Positions 1 through 11,421 of a stretch of 64,000 nt of DNA are shown here, piece by piece; the stretch's first letter is position 1, and each line of letters begins with the position of its first letter. Source of the stretch: Haemonchus contortus (Eukaryota; Nematoda; Chromadorea; Rhabditida; Trichostrongylidae); NCBI GenBank assembly GCA_000469685.2, contig LS997565.1, positions 15,745,235 through 15,809,234 of the forward strand. Direction: 5' to 3'. The position numbers and the translations under genes are program-made. The notes below the pieces were generated by a model that worked only from the letters and a program-made list of their open reading frames with translations, made no database searches and was not told the DNA's origin.

Positions 1-329
1 AAGCGAGCTAGATGACATCCTGAGCTACCATGCAAATTTTTAGCTAAGCAACTTGTCCAGGAACAACTTCAGCTTGACCTGCCATGACCCATCGGCCCAG
101 AAGAATGTGGACGAGTTTCTTTGTTAAGAAACGTATGTGGTTATGGTTAATAGTCTCTTGCATATACATCAAAGGTTCTTCTGTTTCAGATTGGTTACGC
201 TCACAAACGAAATCTCTGGCTCCAGCTACTTCGGGAGGGGATTTTACCCAGATTCCATTTAACGTGTATTGGTTACCAGGCGGCTACGCACGCTATCGCG
301 CGCGCTAGGGGCTCTAACCATGAGAGACG

Positions 330-1160
330 GAGTCGCATGAGCTGATTTTCATTACAGACCTTTATGCGATTTATGAGTTTCCGCTCAAACCTCGCCTCCT
401 GTGGGCGGAGTCCGGTTTTGCCACCAACCATAGTTGTTCCCATCTTGTCGCCTGTACTCCTACCAAGTTTGAACTTTCTAGGTCCATGGGGACATGAGTT
501 ATGAATTTTCGCCCAAACCCCGCCACTTGTCGGCGGAGTCTGTTTTTGTCACCACCATAGGTGTTCCCATCATGCCTCCTGTACCCCTACCAAATTTGAA
601 CTCTCTAGGTCCATGGAAACTGGAGTTGTGGATTTTCGTCCATAAATGTAAGAGGGGATGTGAGCTTTGAGTCACGCTCCGCCCATTGCGGGCGGGCCTC
701 CGCTGACGTCATTTATGCTGGAGATACCTTCGACAATACCTCTCCTATATCAACTTTTTCCTGCTCTGTTGGCTTTCTCCAAACCGAGTTATAAATGTTT
801 TCATAAAGAATTGCATTTCTGGAGAACGCCCCGCCCATCGGGGGTGGGTCTCCCCAGTTCGATCTAACTTACCAATGCACACCTCTAGCCACCTTTAAAC
901 CCCAGTTTTGAAGCCGTCTTTTGGCTGAATTTGAAATCATGGTCCTCAGTAGGGCTCATTTCGAGGCACGCCACGTCCACTGTGGGCGGGGCTCCGCCAA
1001 GCTGATGTGTGTTTTATACTTCTCGGGATATGGCCCACCCATCCCACGCTTGACCCGGTCTCTCTAGGCAGATCTAAAAGAGCTAAGGAATTTCGTGACA
1101 GACATACAGACCGACAGACAGACAGACAGACGACAGACTAAGCGCTTTATAGTAAGTAGG
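330..1160. repeat. Degenerate tandem repeat array ending in a CAGA microsatellite
   Basis: Units of roughly 120-150 bases recur. Each has a core like 'gtgggcggagtc' or 'gggcggggctcc', followed in the first copies by 'gaactttctaggtccatgg'. Cores lie near 400, 530, 685, 830 and 985. The array ends in a (CAGA)n tract at about 1100-1135 followed by 'aagcgctttatagta'. A related terminus occurs in reverse orientation at 36831. I see no coding sequence. It looks like a nematode-specific interspersed repeat; its class is not clear. Confidence 0.6.
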
Positions 1161-2670
1161 ATCCACCCGTACCAGCTATGTCGTAAAGATCGCACAAAAT
1201 AAGATCCGCCTCGAAGATATCGGAGCTTGCTCCCATATCGAACAAACTATAAGAGCTGGCTAGAGTAGAAGTTTTTGTGAAAAACTAATGGTTCCGCGTA
1301 AACTCGTCCATCAATATTTTCGAGGTGTGTTCGGGCTGCAGCATATCCCGTATCTACTTAATGCTTCCTCGGTGTGGTCAATGGCTACATTCATGATTTG
1401 CGATGTGGCAATGGCAACGTGCATTCAGCAATAACAGCTTTGCGAGAGGTGATCGATTCTGTGTGTGTAGAGCGTCATGTCGGGAATAAAAGTACTCGAG
1501 CACTCTTTCGAGTGCACCGTTGCAAGGGACCCACTGGGAGAGAATTCCACTTCAAAAAACCAAATGAAACTTCCTCGAATCCCTTGAGAAGCAGGTCGCA
1601 TTTAAGCCATGCTAGTCTATTCCTGAGTCGCAATGAAAGCATGTTAAAGAGCAAAGGGAACGCAACCACCTGATACCAATTCAACAAGCCCGTCTCATAG
1701 ACTATTAGGCCACTTCTTCGCGACAGTCTAACTCCGAGTACGGGGACATATTTGCAGGCAGTGCTCCCTGAGATAAAAAAAAATCGAGGACTCCATCATA
1801 GGAGGTTCAGAGAGTCGCTCAACAAATACCGGAAACACATCCAAGTTTAGCGCTCAAGACCATGCCCTGAGTATATGCCCCATTATGAAAGCCCGTCATG
1901 GGGTGGATTTTCCCAATTCAGGTGGTATACTGCGAAACAGCGAGTTTTTGGGAAGAACGACACTCGAGAAGTAAATACCGGCTGGGCCAACTGGTTTCCT
2001 GCAGTGAGGAATTAGTGTGCCAGATGGCAAGGTTCGTCGAACGACAGCTCGACTAACCTTTGTTAACCTACAAAATATGAAGGGTAACGTTCGTGTGGAA
2101 ACCTCAGAAACTGAACCACTCATACTACTTACACAGTGTGCACAAGGTTCACTTCACGCTGGACGGACCTACGTTTTTTCTGAATGGATATAACGTAGAA
2201 AACTCCATTAAAAGTTGTGGGATGCAACCAAATGGTAGATTAGGTCCCGTTTATAAGAAAACGCTATTGTATCGTTTGTTCCTGGTTGTTCCAATCATGA
2301 TTAGAATTGACCGATTGGGAGCTAATTGGGTTAGGCCTGTCCTTCCCACCCAGAACTCGTTGGTTAATTTCCTATTCCTCAGATACAGGCGCAGTTTGGT
2401 TTTTATTGCTTTCTACTCCTTCTGGTGGCTGCATTAGGATTGCACGAGACGATGTCCGGAGCCAAGCGATGTGCGGTGAACAGGTGCATCACATGTTGGG
2501 ATTAAACGCGAGTCAAAGGCCAGTTCAAGTTGAAATTGGTTTCAGCAACTTCTCCAAAGAGAGAACCTCGACCCCAAAGATAACCTAAGGACGCTGTCTG
2601 GTCGAAAAAGTCAAGACAGGGCATAATAAGTCGCAGTATCGCAGCCAGCTACATGCAATGGCTGCTTTTA
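1161..2670. other. No gene recognised
   Basis: Open frames here reach about 115 codons but show no family motif and no convincing splice pattern. The stretch may hold old retroelement debris, but nothing is specific enough to name. Confidence 0.4.
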
Positions 2671-2675
2671 TAGTC

Positions 2676-2875
2676 CGCCGACCGGCGAGCTGACGGACGT
2701 AAAACGAATTAGTTCGTATGTAAGAAGTCTACGTCTATTGCACTTTATTTCACGGCCACATTCTTTACGGTCGTGTTCTGGCCGTGAAATAATGCAACAG
2801 ACGCAGATTTCTTACATACGAACTAATTCGTTTTACGTCAGCCGGCCCGCCGGCGCGCCAGCTCGCCGGCTGGCC
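2676..2875. mobile_element. Fold-back (hairpin) MITE
   Basis: Two inverted arms of about 61 bases, 2697-2758 and 2779-2839, are nearly complementary. Both contain 'acgaattagttcgtatgtaag' in opposite orientations and are separated by only about 20 bases. Outside the arms, GC-rich 'gccggc' blocks continue the symmetry. There is no coding capacity. This fits a non-autonomous DNA transposon or a fold-back element. Confidence 0.7.
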
Positions 2876-3313
2876 AGCCAATGGCGCGCGCGTTTGAACA
2901 GCTAGTTCAAATACCTCTTTGACACAGCTTTTTCGTAACGTTCTCGTCCAGTCTCTAGTCTCACTCCTTTTTTGCGGCTTAAAATTAGAATTCTCGAAAT
3001 ACGCCGGTTTCCGCGTTATCTTAATCCTTTTTGCACTATTCTGGACTATCACATTCATTACTCGCCTGAAACCAGATGACTGAAAATTATCGTGAACTGC
3101 GCCTCTATATATTGGCTGGAAGAGCGACTGATAAGCGAAAACGTAAACAAATAGATTAGTTGGAACTCTTACGTGTTCAAAGCTAATAAAATGACGCTGT
3201 GATATTTCCGTGATATCGATCCACCGCGCGCGTGGATTTTTGTTGCACTCGCGTGCGTCCGTGTATGTCGCAACGTGAAGTCTGAATTGAATCGTTCTGG
3301 CCGGATATGAATT

Positions 3314-3323
3314 AGCTTTTCAG
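3314..3323 (+). promoter_or_regulatory. Probable spliced-leader acceptor of spo-11
   Basis: 'agcttttcag' lies immediately before the ATG at 3324 with no upstream coding exon. This is the usual form of a nematode trans-splice acceptor and supports this start codon. Confidence 0.6.
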
Positions 3324-6300
3324 ATGTCTTCCTCCGATCTGCCTATCGAAAACGTAAATGGAGATAGTAAAGCTCTCAAGGAGAGCACCGTTCTTCGTAA
3401 AATTGAGTTCGTCTGCCTCGATTTGATTAGACAGCTATCGTCGAAAAATCTGCCTTCTCGATTGGTACTCAGAACGTTGGTATCAGTTTCAACATTTCTT
3501 TTTAATCTTTTCTCTTCAAGTAACCATCATGCTTTCGTTGGTTCTCATCAGATTTCATATTTGTTTCGCCCTCGAAACTCTATCGGAAATGCAATAACGG
3601 ATGTATTCTTCAGAGAGGAAGATGACGCCAATAAGCAGATTGTAATATCTTCCACGAGGGGTCTGAGATTTGCTTATTTTATGCAATGTCTTGCCCAGAT
3701 TTACCGCCTTATAATCAACGGACAGCAGTCGACAAAACGGTACGTCTTTCTCGATACAATAGTATCTTATACAATCTTTGTCTCTCTTTGTTGCGTTGGC
3801 AGACATGCTTTGTTACGATTCTTCTCACTTCATAAAGATTTATCTTTCAATTTTAGCGATTTGTATTATGAACGTAAAGTGCTCTACAGAACTCAGGCGA
3901 ATCTCAATCGAACAATCACTGCCATATGTGATTTCCTTGACGAGCCACGAATCGCGCTGAATGTTGTGAGTATTACAAAGTTTATGGGGTTCACTTTTTA
4001 TGACAATGATCCCATGATTAGTAGCAAAATTATTATTCGTCTTGAATAAACAATAGAAAGTCCCATTATCTGAATGCGGTATTGGAAATGTGTGTTCAAA
4101 TATCCTTGGTTGACAAACCTTTAATGATGAACTGATAGGTCCACTTGCATAAGCAGCTACCACAGCGTTGGCCTCATGACGGTAACTGCCCAGTGATGCC
4201 AAATTGTGAAGGCGAAGGAATTTCTGCTGTCATTCTAGCAAAAGTGCATTTATGAGCATGAAAAATCTGTAGTCGGAATTTGGAGTCGATTTATTGCACG
4301 AAGTTGTCCCAGTCCAGGAAGCCAGAGTTGACTTGCCGCTTAACTACCGAGGGTGTGAACGCACTGTAGCAGAAATTCCGTAATAGATCTGTGGTTAGCT
4401 GTTTCGCGAATCTCTTTGCAAGTGGAATACTTATGTTCCTGACTTCATTATCGATACAGAGCGGTAGGCATGTGAGAGTGGAGTGTGGTTCTTGAACACG
4501 AGTGTGTTCCGGCAGTGGTTTCGCGACTCAACCTCCCTCTGGGTACTCGAATATTATCCTTCACAGCGCGCGATCAGTTGTAGCCGTATGTACGGCCATG
4601 AAACTTCTTACTCCTTTAAAGTGCTCAGTTTTCCGAACCTTTAGGTTAATGGTATCCATCGTGGGCAGTACTGCTACAAGGGAATGGTTTAGTGCTTAAT
4701 CAAAAAATAAAATAACTGTAACTACTACGCTTTCATCTTCGCTTTCTTAATAGTGAAGATCATTTGTAGATTTCCAGTAGTAAAGGGATGCTGTCTGGTG
4801 CACTTGCATTTATGACCAACGAGCAGAAATTGGTTGATTGTCGTGATCAACAAGTGTTGATTTCAGGTGAGTTTCGTGGTCTTCCATGTGCTACTAATTT
4901 AGTGGTCGTAATTTCAATAGTAGTTGGAAAAGATCAAATTCAAAACTGCAACTTTACAGAATCTCTGACAAACTTCCGTGTTATTAGTGATGTCCAATTT
5001 ATCGTTGTTGTGGAAAAAGACGCTATTTTCCAGAAGTTGATTGATGAAGGTTACTTTGCGGCCTTTCCAAAGAGTCTCCTAGTAACAGTAAGTTTCCGTT
5101 GCTTCACTATTTAGGTGTTCGGGAAGTATGACCCGATCATACCATAGTTATGCTATAAAAGGGCACAACTCATTTGTATGCACGTGACATATCCTCAGAT
5201 TTCATGATAAAGTTGTCAGTGGAAAAGAAATTCAGTACAGTAAGCCGTTTCTACGGTTATCCAGCTGAGGGCTCTGATTCGAACGCGTGGTCGTGACAAC
5301 AATACAGCATAATGCCGTAGCCGTCCCTTCTACCCGCCCTGTGTCTTTGCCTCAAGTCCTGCGATGAATAGAATATCAGACGTGTGAGATTCATGTATTT
5401 AAGGTTATACCGTGGAATGAAACATATTTTCTGTGAAATCTGGCGTCAATCACATTTTATTAGTCTGTAAGAACCAGGATCCAATGTTCTTGTGACAGTT
5501 GACTTGCTGCAGATTATTCTTCGATCTCTTCATTTTGGCTCTCAAGCGACGGAATATATACACGGGAAAATTAGAAGAAGCGATGGAACATATACAGAGA
5601 AAAATTAGGAGAAGCTTCAGAGCCGAATCCATAGTACAAGTTTCAAGAACTATATCGCTATGGTAGCTGGATTCGGACTCGTAAAGGAGTGCGTGTCGAA
5701 TAGGAGGAGACTTATAGACCGTTATAGGGTCAATTAAGCAAGGAAGGTGAAGCCGACTGTAATATTCGCATACTAGCGGGCTCTCCAGGTCATGCCTCTA
5801 GCTCCTGGTTTTTATGCAGCAAGCCAATGAGCAGCTCCACTCACCCACGGCATTGAATTGAATCATTTAAACGGAAATTGAAAAATAAATCGAATAAGAT
5901 TCGAGCTTCTCGTAGAAGTTTACGGCGATTGCAGCAAAACCACTAACGTTTGCTGTAAGAAATACCACCATTCTTCGAGACAAGGCCTACAGCCGGGGTA
6001 TCTACAGAACCGGATTTTTGTTCTGAATTTTGTATCTATCTATCCGTCGCTGCCGGAGGATTTTGTTCTCATTGTAACCAAGATTTCATCTTGCTCTACC
6101 CATCGATCAGCAGTTAGAAATTTGAAAGTTGCGTTTCAATGTTGCTCTAATTTATTTGCGTATTTTATACATTTCTCATTACATATGTACCCATATTACA
6201 ACTGGTTCAGCTGAGAATGAGATTATTTACTGTGGAAAAATGGGCGACTTGGTGTAAGGTTACGAGGATGGAGCGATCAGACCTTATCTTTTTGTTTTAC

Positions 6301-7250
6301 AGGGAAAAGGATACCCAGATATATGTACGCGCAAGGTGTTGCGGTGGCTTGTTGAAAAACTGAATGTCCCAGTATACGGCTTATTTGACAGCGATCCTCA
6401 TGGTAATGTACGCACAGTTTTTCTTTCTTTTTTAATTTGCTAAGTAACGACGTTTAGGCATTGAGATTATGTTGACTTTCAAATATGGCTCCATAACAGA
6501 ACGCAGAGAAGGAAGAGGATGTAATGTGAAACAAATCCAGTGGTTGGGGTATGCCTGGATATCTTTTAACTAAGAAAGTTGTTACTATTTCGAAAAAAAA
6601 TTGTTCAGAAAAATTCGTGACCTATCGTTCAGACTCAAACCGTCAGATGTTTCGAGTTTATCCATTCCACGAGAACAATTTATACGCTTGACCAATCGCG
6701 ATTTCATGAAAATAGTAAAAATTCGTCGGAGGGCTAACGGATTGGGAGAAGACGAAGTCGTCGCAGAGGTTTTTTGTTTTAATAAATTTGTAAAAAAAAA
6801 TGTGTGCAAGAAGATCTTTTAGGATGACGGATAATTCCGGTAAAAAACTTCATTATCAAGTACCAGCTAATAACTGAGTATTATACAGATTCAAAGCTTG
6901 TTTTACTTCCCAAACTCAACGATTTAGATCGTGTAAGAACATTGAGTCATATAAATACAATTTCTTCATCTTTATTGTAGTGAAGTACGGTTCAATAAAT
7001 ATGTGTAAAGTAAAATGATTCAAGATGTAGCTGTTCGTGAAAGTTCTCTCTCCTAATATGGAATGTTTAGCTGGACCTGTTGCGTTTGCAGCGCACTAAA
7101 TTGGAATTGGAAGCAGTATCTTCGATAGCACCGCAGTATATCATTCGTGGATACCTCATGTCCCGTTTAAGTTCGTCACCTACACCCAGCTGTGGAACGA
7201 TTTTATTTCAAGATGGATGCGGTGTCAGGAACGAGCGTCAGGTTGCGTAG
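3324..7250 (+). CDS. spo-11: Meiotic topoisomerase-like protein SPO-11
   Basis: SPO11 makes the DNA double-strand breaks that start meiotic recombination, through a tyrosine covalently joined to DNA. My model is 3324-3739, 3857-3979, 4778-4866, 4921-5087, 6303-6402, 6458-6548, 6609-6768 and 7071-7250. All phases agree and give 441 residues, against 396 for human SPO11. An N-terminal winged-helix part (residues about 20-180) holds the KRDLYY motif, with the catalytic tyrosine at 142 or 143. The Toprim domain follows: VVEKD with Glu 241, GKGYPD at 266-271, and DSDPHG with the metal-binding Asp 294 and Asp 296, then HGIEIMLTFKYGS. The C-terminal helix 'LEAVSSIAPQYIIRGYL' matches the end of the family. 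The donor of exon 2 (aa|gtttat) is weak and is the least sure boundary. The first intron splits the arginine codon of the catalytic motif. The gene looks intact and single-copy here. Confidence 0.93.
4867..4920 (+). other. 54-base intron of spo-11 with no in-frame stop
   Basis: It runs from a consensus donor 'gtgagt' to 'tttcaatag'. Its length is a multiple of three and it stays open in frame, so retention would insert 18 residues ahead of the Toprim glutamate. The spliced form gives a spacing closer to the human protein, so splicing is preferred. Confidence 0.6.
5450..5632 (-). CDS. Possible small secreted basic peptide nested in a spo-11 intron
   Basis: A 60-codon frame lies antisense inside the 1.2 kb intron between spo-11 exons 4 and 5. 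It starts with a textbook signal peptide (residues 1-20, core LKLLLIFLCICSIASS). A basic stretch follows, 'RRLRAKMKRSKNN' near residues 28-40. An AATAAA overlaps the last codons before the stop. I recognise no family and see no clear promoter or splice acceptor. It may be a chance frame. Confidence 0.22.
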   Translation of the reverse strand: MDSALKLLLIFLCICSIASSNFPVYIFRRLRAKMKRSKNNLQQVNCHKNIGSWFLQTNKM

Positions 7251-7504
7251 AAACATAAAATGCTCGAGCCGATTTCAGTTTCACCGCTATAGTAAATCTG
7301 ATTTTTTTTAATTGTGCACAATTTCCTTCGCCGTGATGTATATTACAGCAGCAGACACTGTTTCGTTTTGAAGTCCAGTTTGATTAAAAGCTGAGAAAAA
7401 GGTAATCTTCTCAAGTTAACACAAAATGTAATTTTTTGATTCGACTATTTGGGTAATGTTTTTAGTTCTCTATGATAAACGTGTTTGTTTTTATGATAAC
7501 GGTG

Positions 7505-8170
7505 GTGCCTGATGCTCCCTTCACGCTAAACGGAACGAATATCTCCGAATGCTCTAGCTATGTGTATCTAGGTTGGGAAGTCAGCAAGATGAACGACCTA
7601 GCTCCGGAGATGTGCAGAAGGAAACGGCCCAGTGGGGAGCATTAGAGAAAATCGAGGGAGAAGTGAAGAAGACAAAGAACATCCGGCTCCGCGCTCACCT
7701 TTTCAACACTGCTGTCCTTACTACTTTGAAGTACGCCTCGGAGACTTGGACTTTATGATAGCAAGATCAGCATGCTGTCAGCGTCACTCAACGCGCTTTG
7801 GAAACGACGATGCTCGGAATTTTCCTATACACATAAGGGCAGAAGGGAATCCGGAGCTCCGAGCTATGTCATCGGACGAAGATCAGGGATGCCGTTGATT
7901 ACGCCAAGAAATCGAAGATTAGGTGGGCTGGACACCTTATGCGATATAGTGATGACCGTTGGACCAGGGCGGTTACTGACAGGATCCCTCGGGACATCAA
8001 ACGAACCCCAGGTTGGCCGTCGACGAGATGGTCAGACTTCTTCATGAAAGCTCTGAACGAAAGGAATGGTAGACCTCGTGACCCTGAAGCGAGAGACGAT
8101 TCACTGGACCCCTCTGGCCCGTGACAGGGACGAATGGAGACGTTACTCGTGCCCACTCGAGGAAGGATGA
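7505..8170 (+). pseudogene. RTE-like LINE relic, 3' end of the reverse transcriptase frame
   Basis: Fragments in shifting frames match the C-terminal part of the endonuclease-reverse transcriptase of RTE-type elements common in hookworm genomes. They are: 'DAPFTLNGTNISECSSYVYL' (7513-7572); 'KKTKNIRLRAHLFNTAVL' then 'KYASETW' (about 7660-7755); 'IRWAGHLM' and 'DDRWTRAVTDRIPRDIKRTP' (about 7915-8010); 'TRWSDFFMKALNER' (about 8025-8065); and a last 'ARDRDEWRRYS' (about 8117-8150). Stops and frameshifts separate them. The catalytic palm is missing, so this is a 5'-truncated, dead copy, the usual fate of LINE insertions. Confidence 0.85.
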
Positions 8171-8304
8171 TCAACGGGACGATAGGTGATACAGGTGAGG
8201 TGATAATAAACCTGTATAGGATACGATATCGTGGTACAGAAGCTGTGAGATCCATGAGGGTCGAAGTTCAAGAATGCAAATAATTCAGGTAATATACTGC
8301 TGCA

Positions 8305-8500
8305 AGAGGGCGAAGTATCTTATGGAAAGTGGCGCAACAGCACACACATGATCCGGGGATCAATCACGACAAGCAACATCCGCCCAGGTTCAATTAATCC
8401 AGGTTGGTATGGGAAAATAATAGCACTGACTTGTACATTGGCGGGCCTTGCGGGTGTATAGATCACATACGCTTTCAAAACGTCGCTGCGATTCTGAATG
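8305..8500 (+). mobile_element. tRNA-derived SINE, degenerate copy
   Basis: The stretch 'agcactgacttgtacattgg' and the flanking 'gcgggcc...cacatacgc' match the SINE at 61905-62115 in the same orientation. The internal B box is decayed ('ggggatcaatcac'). Confidence 0.55.
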
Positions 8501-11400
8501 GAAGTTGAGCGCGGAGCGCATGCCAGAAAAGACTTGCTAATACCAGGGCTTAGTCCTCTTATGAGCACGGTTCAGACGATCAGACGCTATTTTTTCTTCG
8601 TCTATATAGTATGAGTATCCTTTATGTTTGAGGAGACTTGGTATGACCAGTGGATCTTTGATTTCAGAAAAGCTACGTTTGTCTAGCACAACACGGTCAC
8701 TGTCTTGGTTATGTCATGGAGGGAATTCTAGATATTTTTCGAACGGTCCAGTTATGAACCTTGACAACGCAGACACCATATATGCGATAATAATTCCGTA
8801 AGCTAAAATCGAATTAAATGATATATTTTTTGGTAATGGTCAGTGATTCAGGATTCAGATGCCGTCAGTAACGGACAAAAACTAGAGCGCTCGCTCCAAC
8901 AGCATTCACAAGTGATGGAGTACCGATTGTTTTCTAAATGCTGCCAAATTATGGAAAAGATCTTTCGATCAGGTTGGTGACATTTCAGGCAGATCGCCTC
9001 GTTTAACTCGGTCTTTCCTCGTCTTTTGTATCGAGCGCGACGGAGGTTTGCGAGTTAGCACCGAACCTCACCGCCCTCGCGAGCCTTATCTGTTTCCTAG
9101 CAGGCCAAGGTCGTAGTGAATGGCTCGCTCGGAGATTGTCTGCCTGGCCACGCAATTTCACAATCCTTACCTCTTTTGCCTTATAGGTGATGGGCACATT
9201 TTTAGCGAAAATTTTTCGCACTAATATTTAATAGTTTTCTCTCTACACGCACATGGATAGATGTGATGTAGTGGATTAAATTCGAAATGGGAAGGGGTTT
9301 TTTTGAAAGTATAGTCATGAACGTTGACGTCAATCGAACAGTGATGTGAGTTTGTTCATTTTATCCATACAATACGACGAAGTCCACTTCGCGCACTTCG
9401 TTCGCCGGTAGCGTTGACCTACTTTGCCATAATTGCTCTTCCGTGATATCTATCGCTGTCAGCAAAAGGCTGCTTTCACAATGTGAAAGTTTCGCCTTTC
9501 TTCCATTTTTGGCTGAAGCTTTCGCTTGATGCCTTTGTTCTAACCTATTAATGACAAGAACTTCATCAGGAAATGCGACAAATCGCGCAATCGAGGCTAA
9601 TTCATTCTTCTCGCTGATCACATTCCTTTGTACGCTATCCCATTTACTGATCGTTTGTCATGAATCCGATGATTCCAGCTATAATTCTATTACGAGAATC
9701 AGTCGGAAATCGGGATACAAAATGTATGGTTCTATCGTTTGGAGTACTTCGTGTTGTCGTGGTTAAATCTTCAATAGTTATGCGCTTTGCAAAGATATTA
9801 GGCCACACTAGACAACCACACTTCCAAGTATTCAACTCAAAGATGGTCAACAGTCATACCGAACTTTTTTGGAATTTCAACTGTTTGATTTCCTTTTGGT
9901 TTTTTTTTGCCATTCCATTCATTGTGGAAACTGTGGTAACGTTGTTGATGAATTGAATCTTCATTCGAAATCAAATACGTGAGGAGTCGTATGCCACAGG
10001 ATTAGGCCAAGAAGGTGCAAGCTAGAAGTTAGAACTATGGCTGGGTTTTGCTGGGGAGAGGGTTGAGTGATAGATAAATCAAATTCTCACGGCGGGATGC
10101 TTTTCTTACGACTCAGTGAATGTCAAAAACATTTATGTGTAATATGTGTACTGTTCTGGGCATCTTCCTCGATTTGGCTGAACTCGCTCCTAGATAGGTA
10201 GGAGAAGTTATAGTAATAAAAAGGTCTGTTTTCATAAGGCTGAACGCATGGCGAGAATCGTTTGCTCAGCGTTCATTTTCGATTTCGTCGTCCTAGATTT
10301 TGCTGTCCGCGAAACCGATGTAAGGTTGCGTTCATGTGAGGTTACTAGATCACCCAAAAATCTTCCGAAATTTTTCGAAACATTGGAGCTTTGTTATATT
10401 CATTTGGGATCTATACTAATCTGTTTTGTTCAACTTTTACAACCTGTTAAGGGACTTTCTTAGTTGAAGCTTTCTGTCAAGGATAGCTCAGTGTTCCAGG
10501 CTCTTATATGAATCTAGTTTTCCATCGGTTTATTGTGCCAGCTTAAAGTTGGCATGCATGCATGCAACTTGACAGTTTTTTGAACAATTTTCTGAAGAAT
10601 TTTGTCTTCGTCCTACTAACTGTTTACTAATGTAACATCAATTTTTGTCTTCGTCACTAGGTTACAATTATCACTGGCCCAACTTGAGAAACTGTGGCCC
10701 GTGTATTGGTTTGTATTCGAAGTCATTTCATTCGAGTGTTTTAATTGTGAGGGTACTGTTGTAGGTGGGTAATCACTCCACGGGAGTTCTCATCGAAATT
10801 AGGTAAAAAGCTGTGGACACTTTGGGTTGCTCCCATGCATATGGCTTCTCTTCCAAATTTAGCATGATAAGTATGACTGTATGACTTGCATGCATAGTAT
10901 CAGTTGATATAAATTCAAGCACTTTTACCCTCGAAGTCCGATGTTCATTTATAGGCCCCTCGGATGATGATCGGCATTATGGCCCCAGCGACTTGGAGTA
11001 GGGAATCTGGAGTATCTCGGACCGTAGTTGGTTAGAGTCGCCGCATGGCACCACAGCAACCTTTTTTTAGACACCTTTGTTTGCTTTATCATTATCAGTA
11101 TCATTATCATTCAGTTTTGCTCTTCATTTTGTCAGCTCATTGTATTTCTTCCTTGAAAGGAAGCTTTCAGAATTTCTGAATGCGTTCGGCTGTAGTGCTG
11201 TTTATGCGCATATCTCTCGTGCTTCTGGACGCATGCGGGAACTTTCACGTTCCACTGCTGCATTCTTTTTCATTCTTCTATAAGATGATTTCTATACAAT
11301 CCCTCCCATTGCTTTTTTTTATCACTCTGCTATATTTTTCTCATCCTTCTGCTATATTTATTGAAATCAACAGGAGATCTATGTAGATATGTTCGCTCCG
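8501..11400. other. Intergenic, no gene recognised
   Basis: Short open frames (for example 9361-9621 minus, 9660-9956 plus and 10248-10463 plus) lack motifs or a supporting splice context. There is a small 'catgcatgcatg' run near 10553 and TC-rich sequence before 11390. Confidence 0.4.
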
Positions 11401-11410
11401 TAATCACAGT

Positions 11411-11420
11411 TCATTTCAGG
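11411..11420 (+). promoter_or_regulatory. Probable spliced-leader acceptor of the PAN-ZP gene
   Basis: 'gttcatttcag' ends at 11419-11420, one base before the ATG of a signal-peptide exon, with no upstream exon needed. This is typical of trans-spliced nematode genes. Confidence 0.55.
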
Positions 11421-11421
11421 T

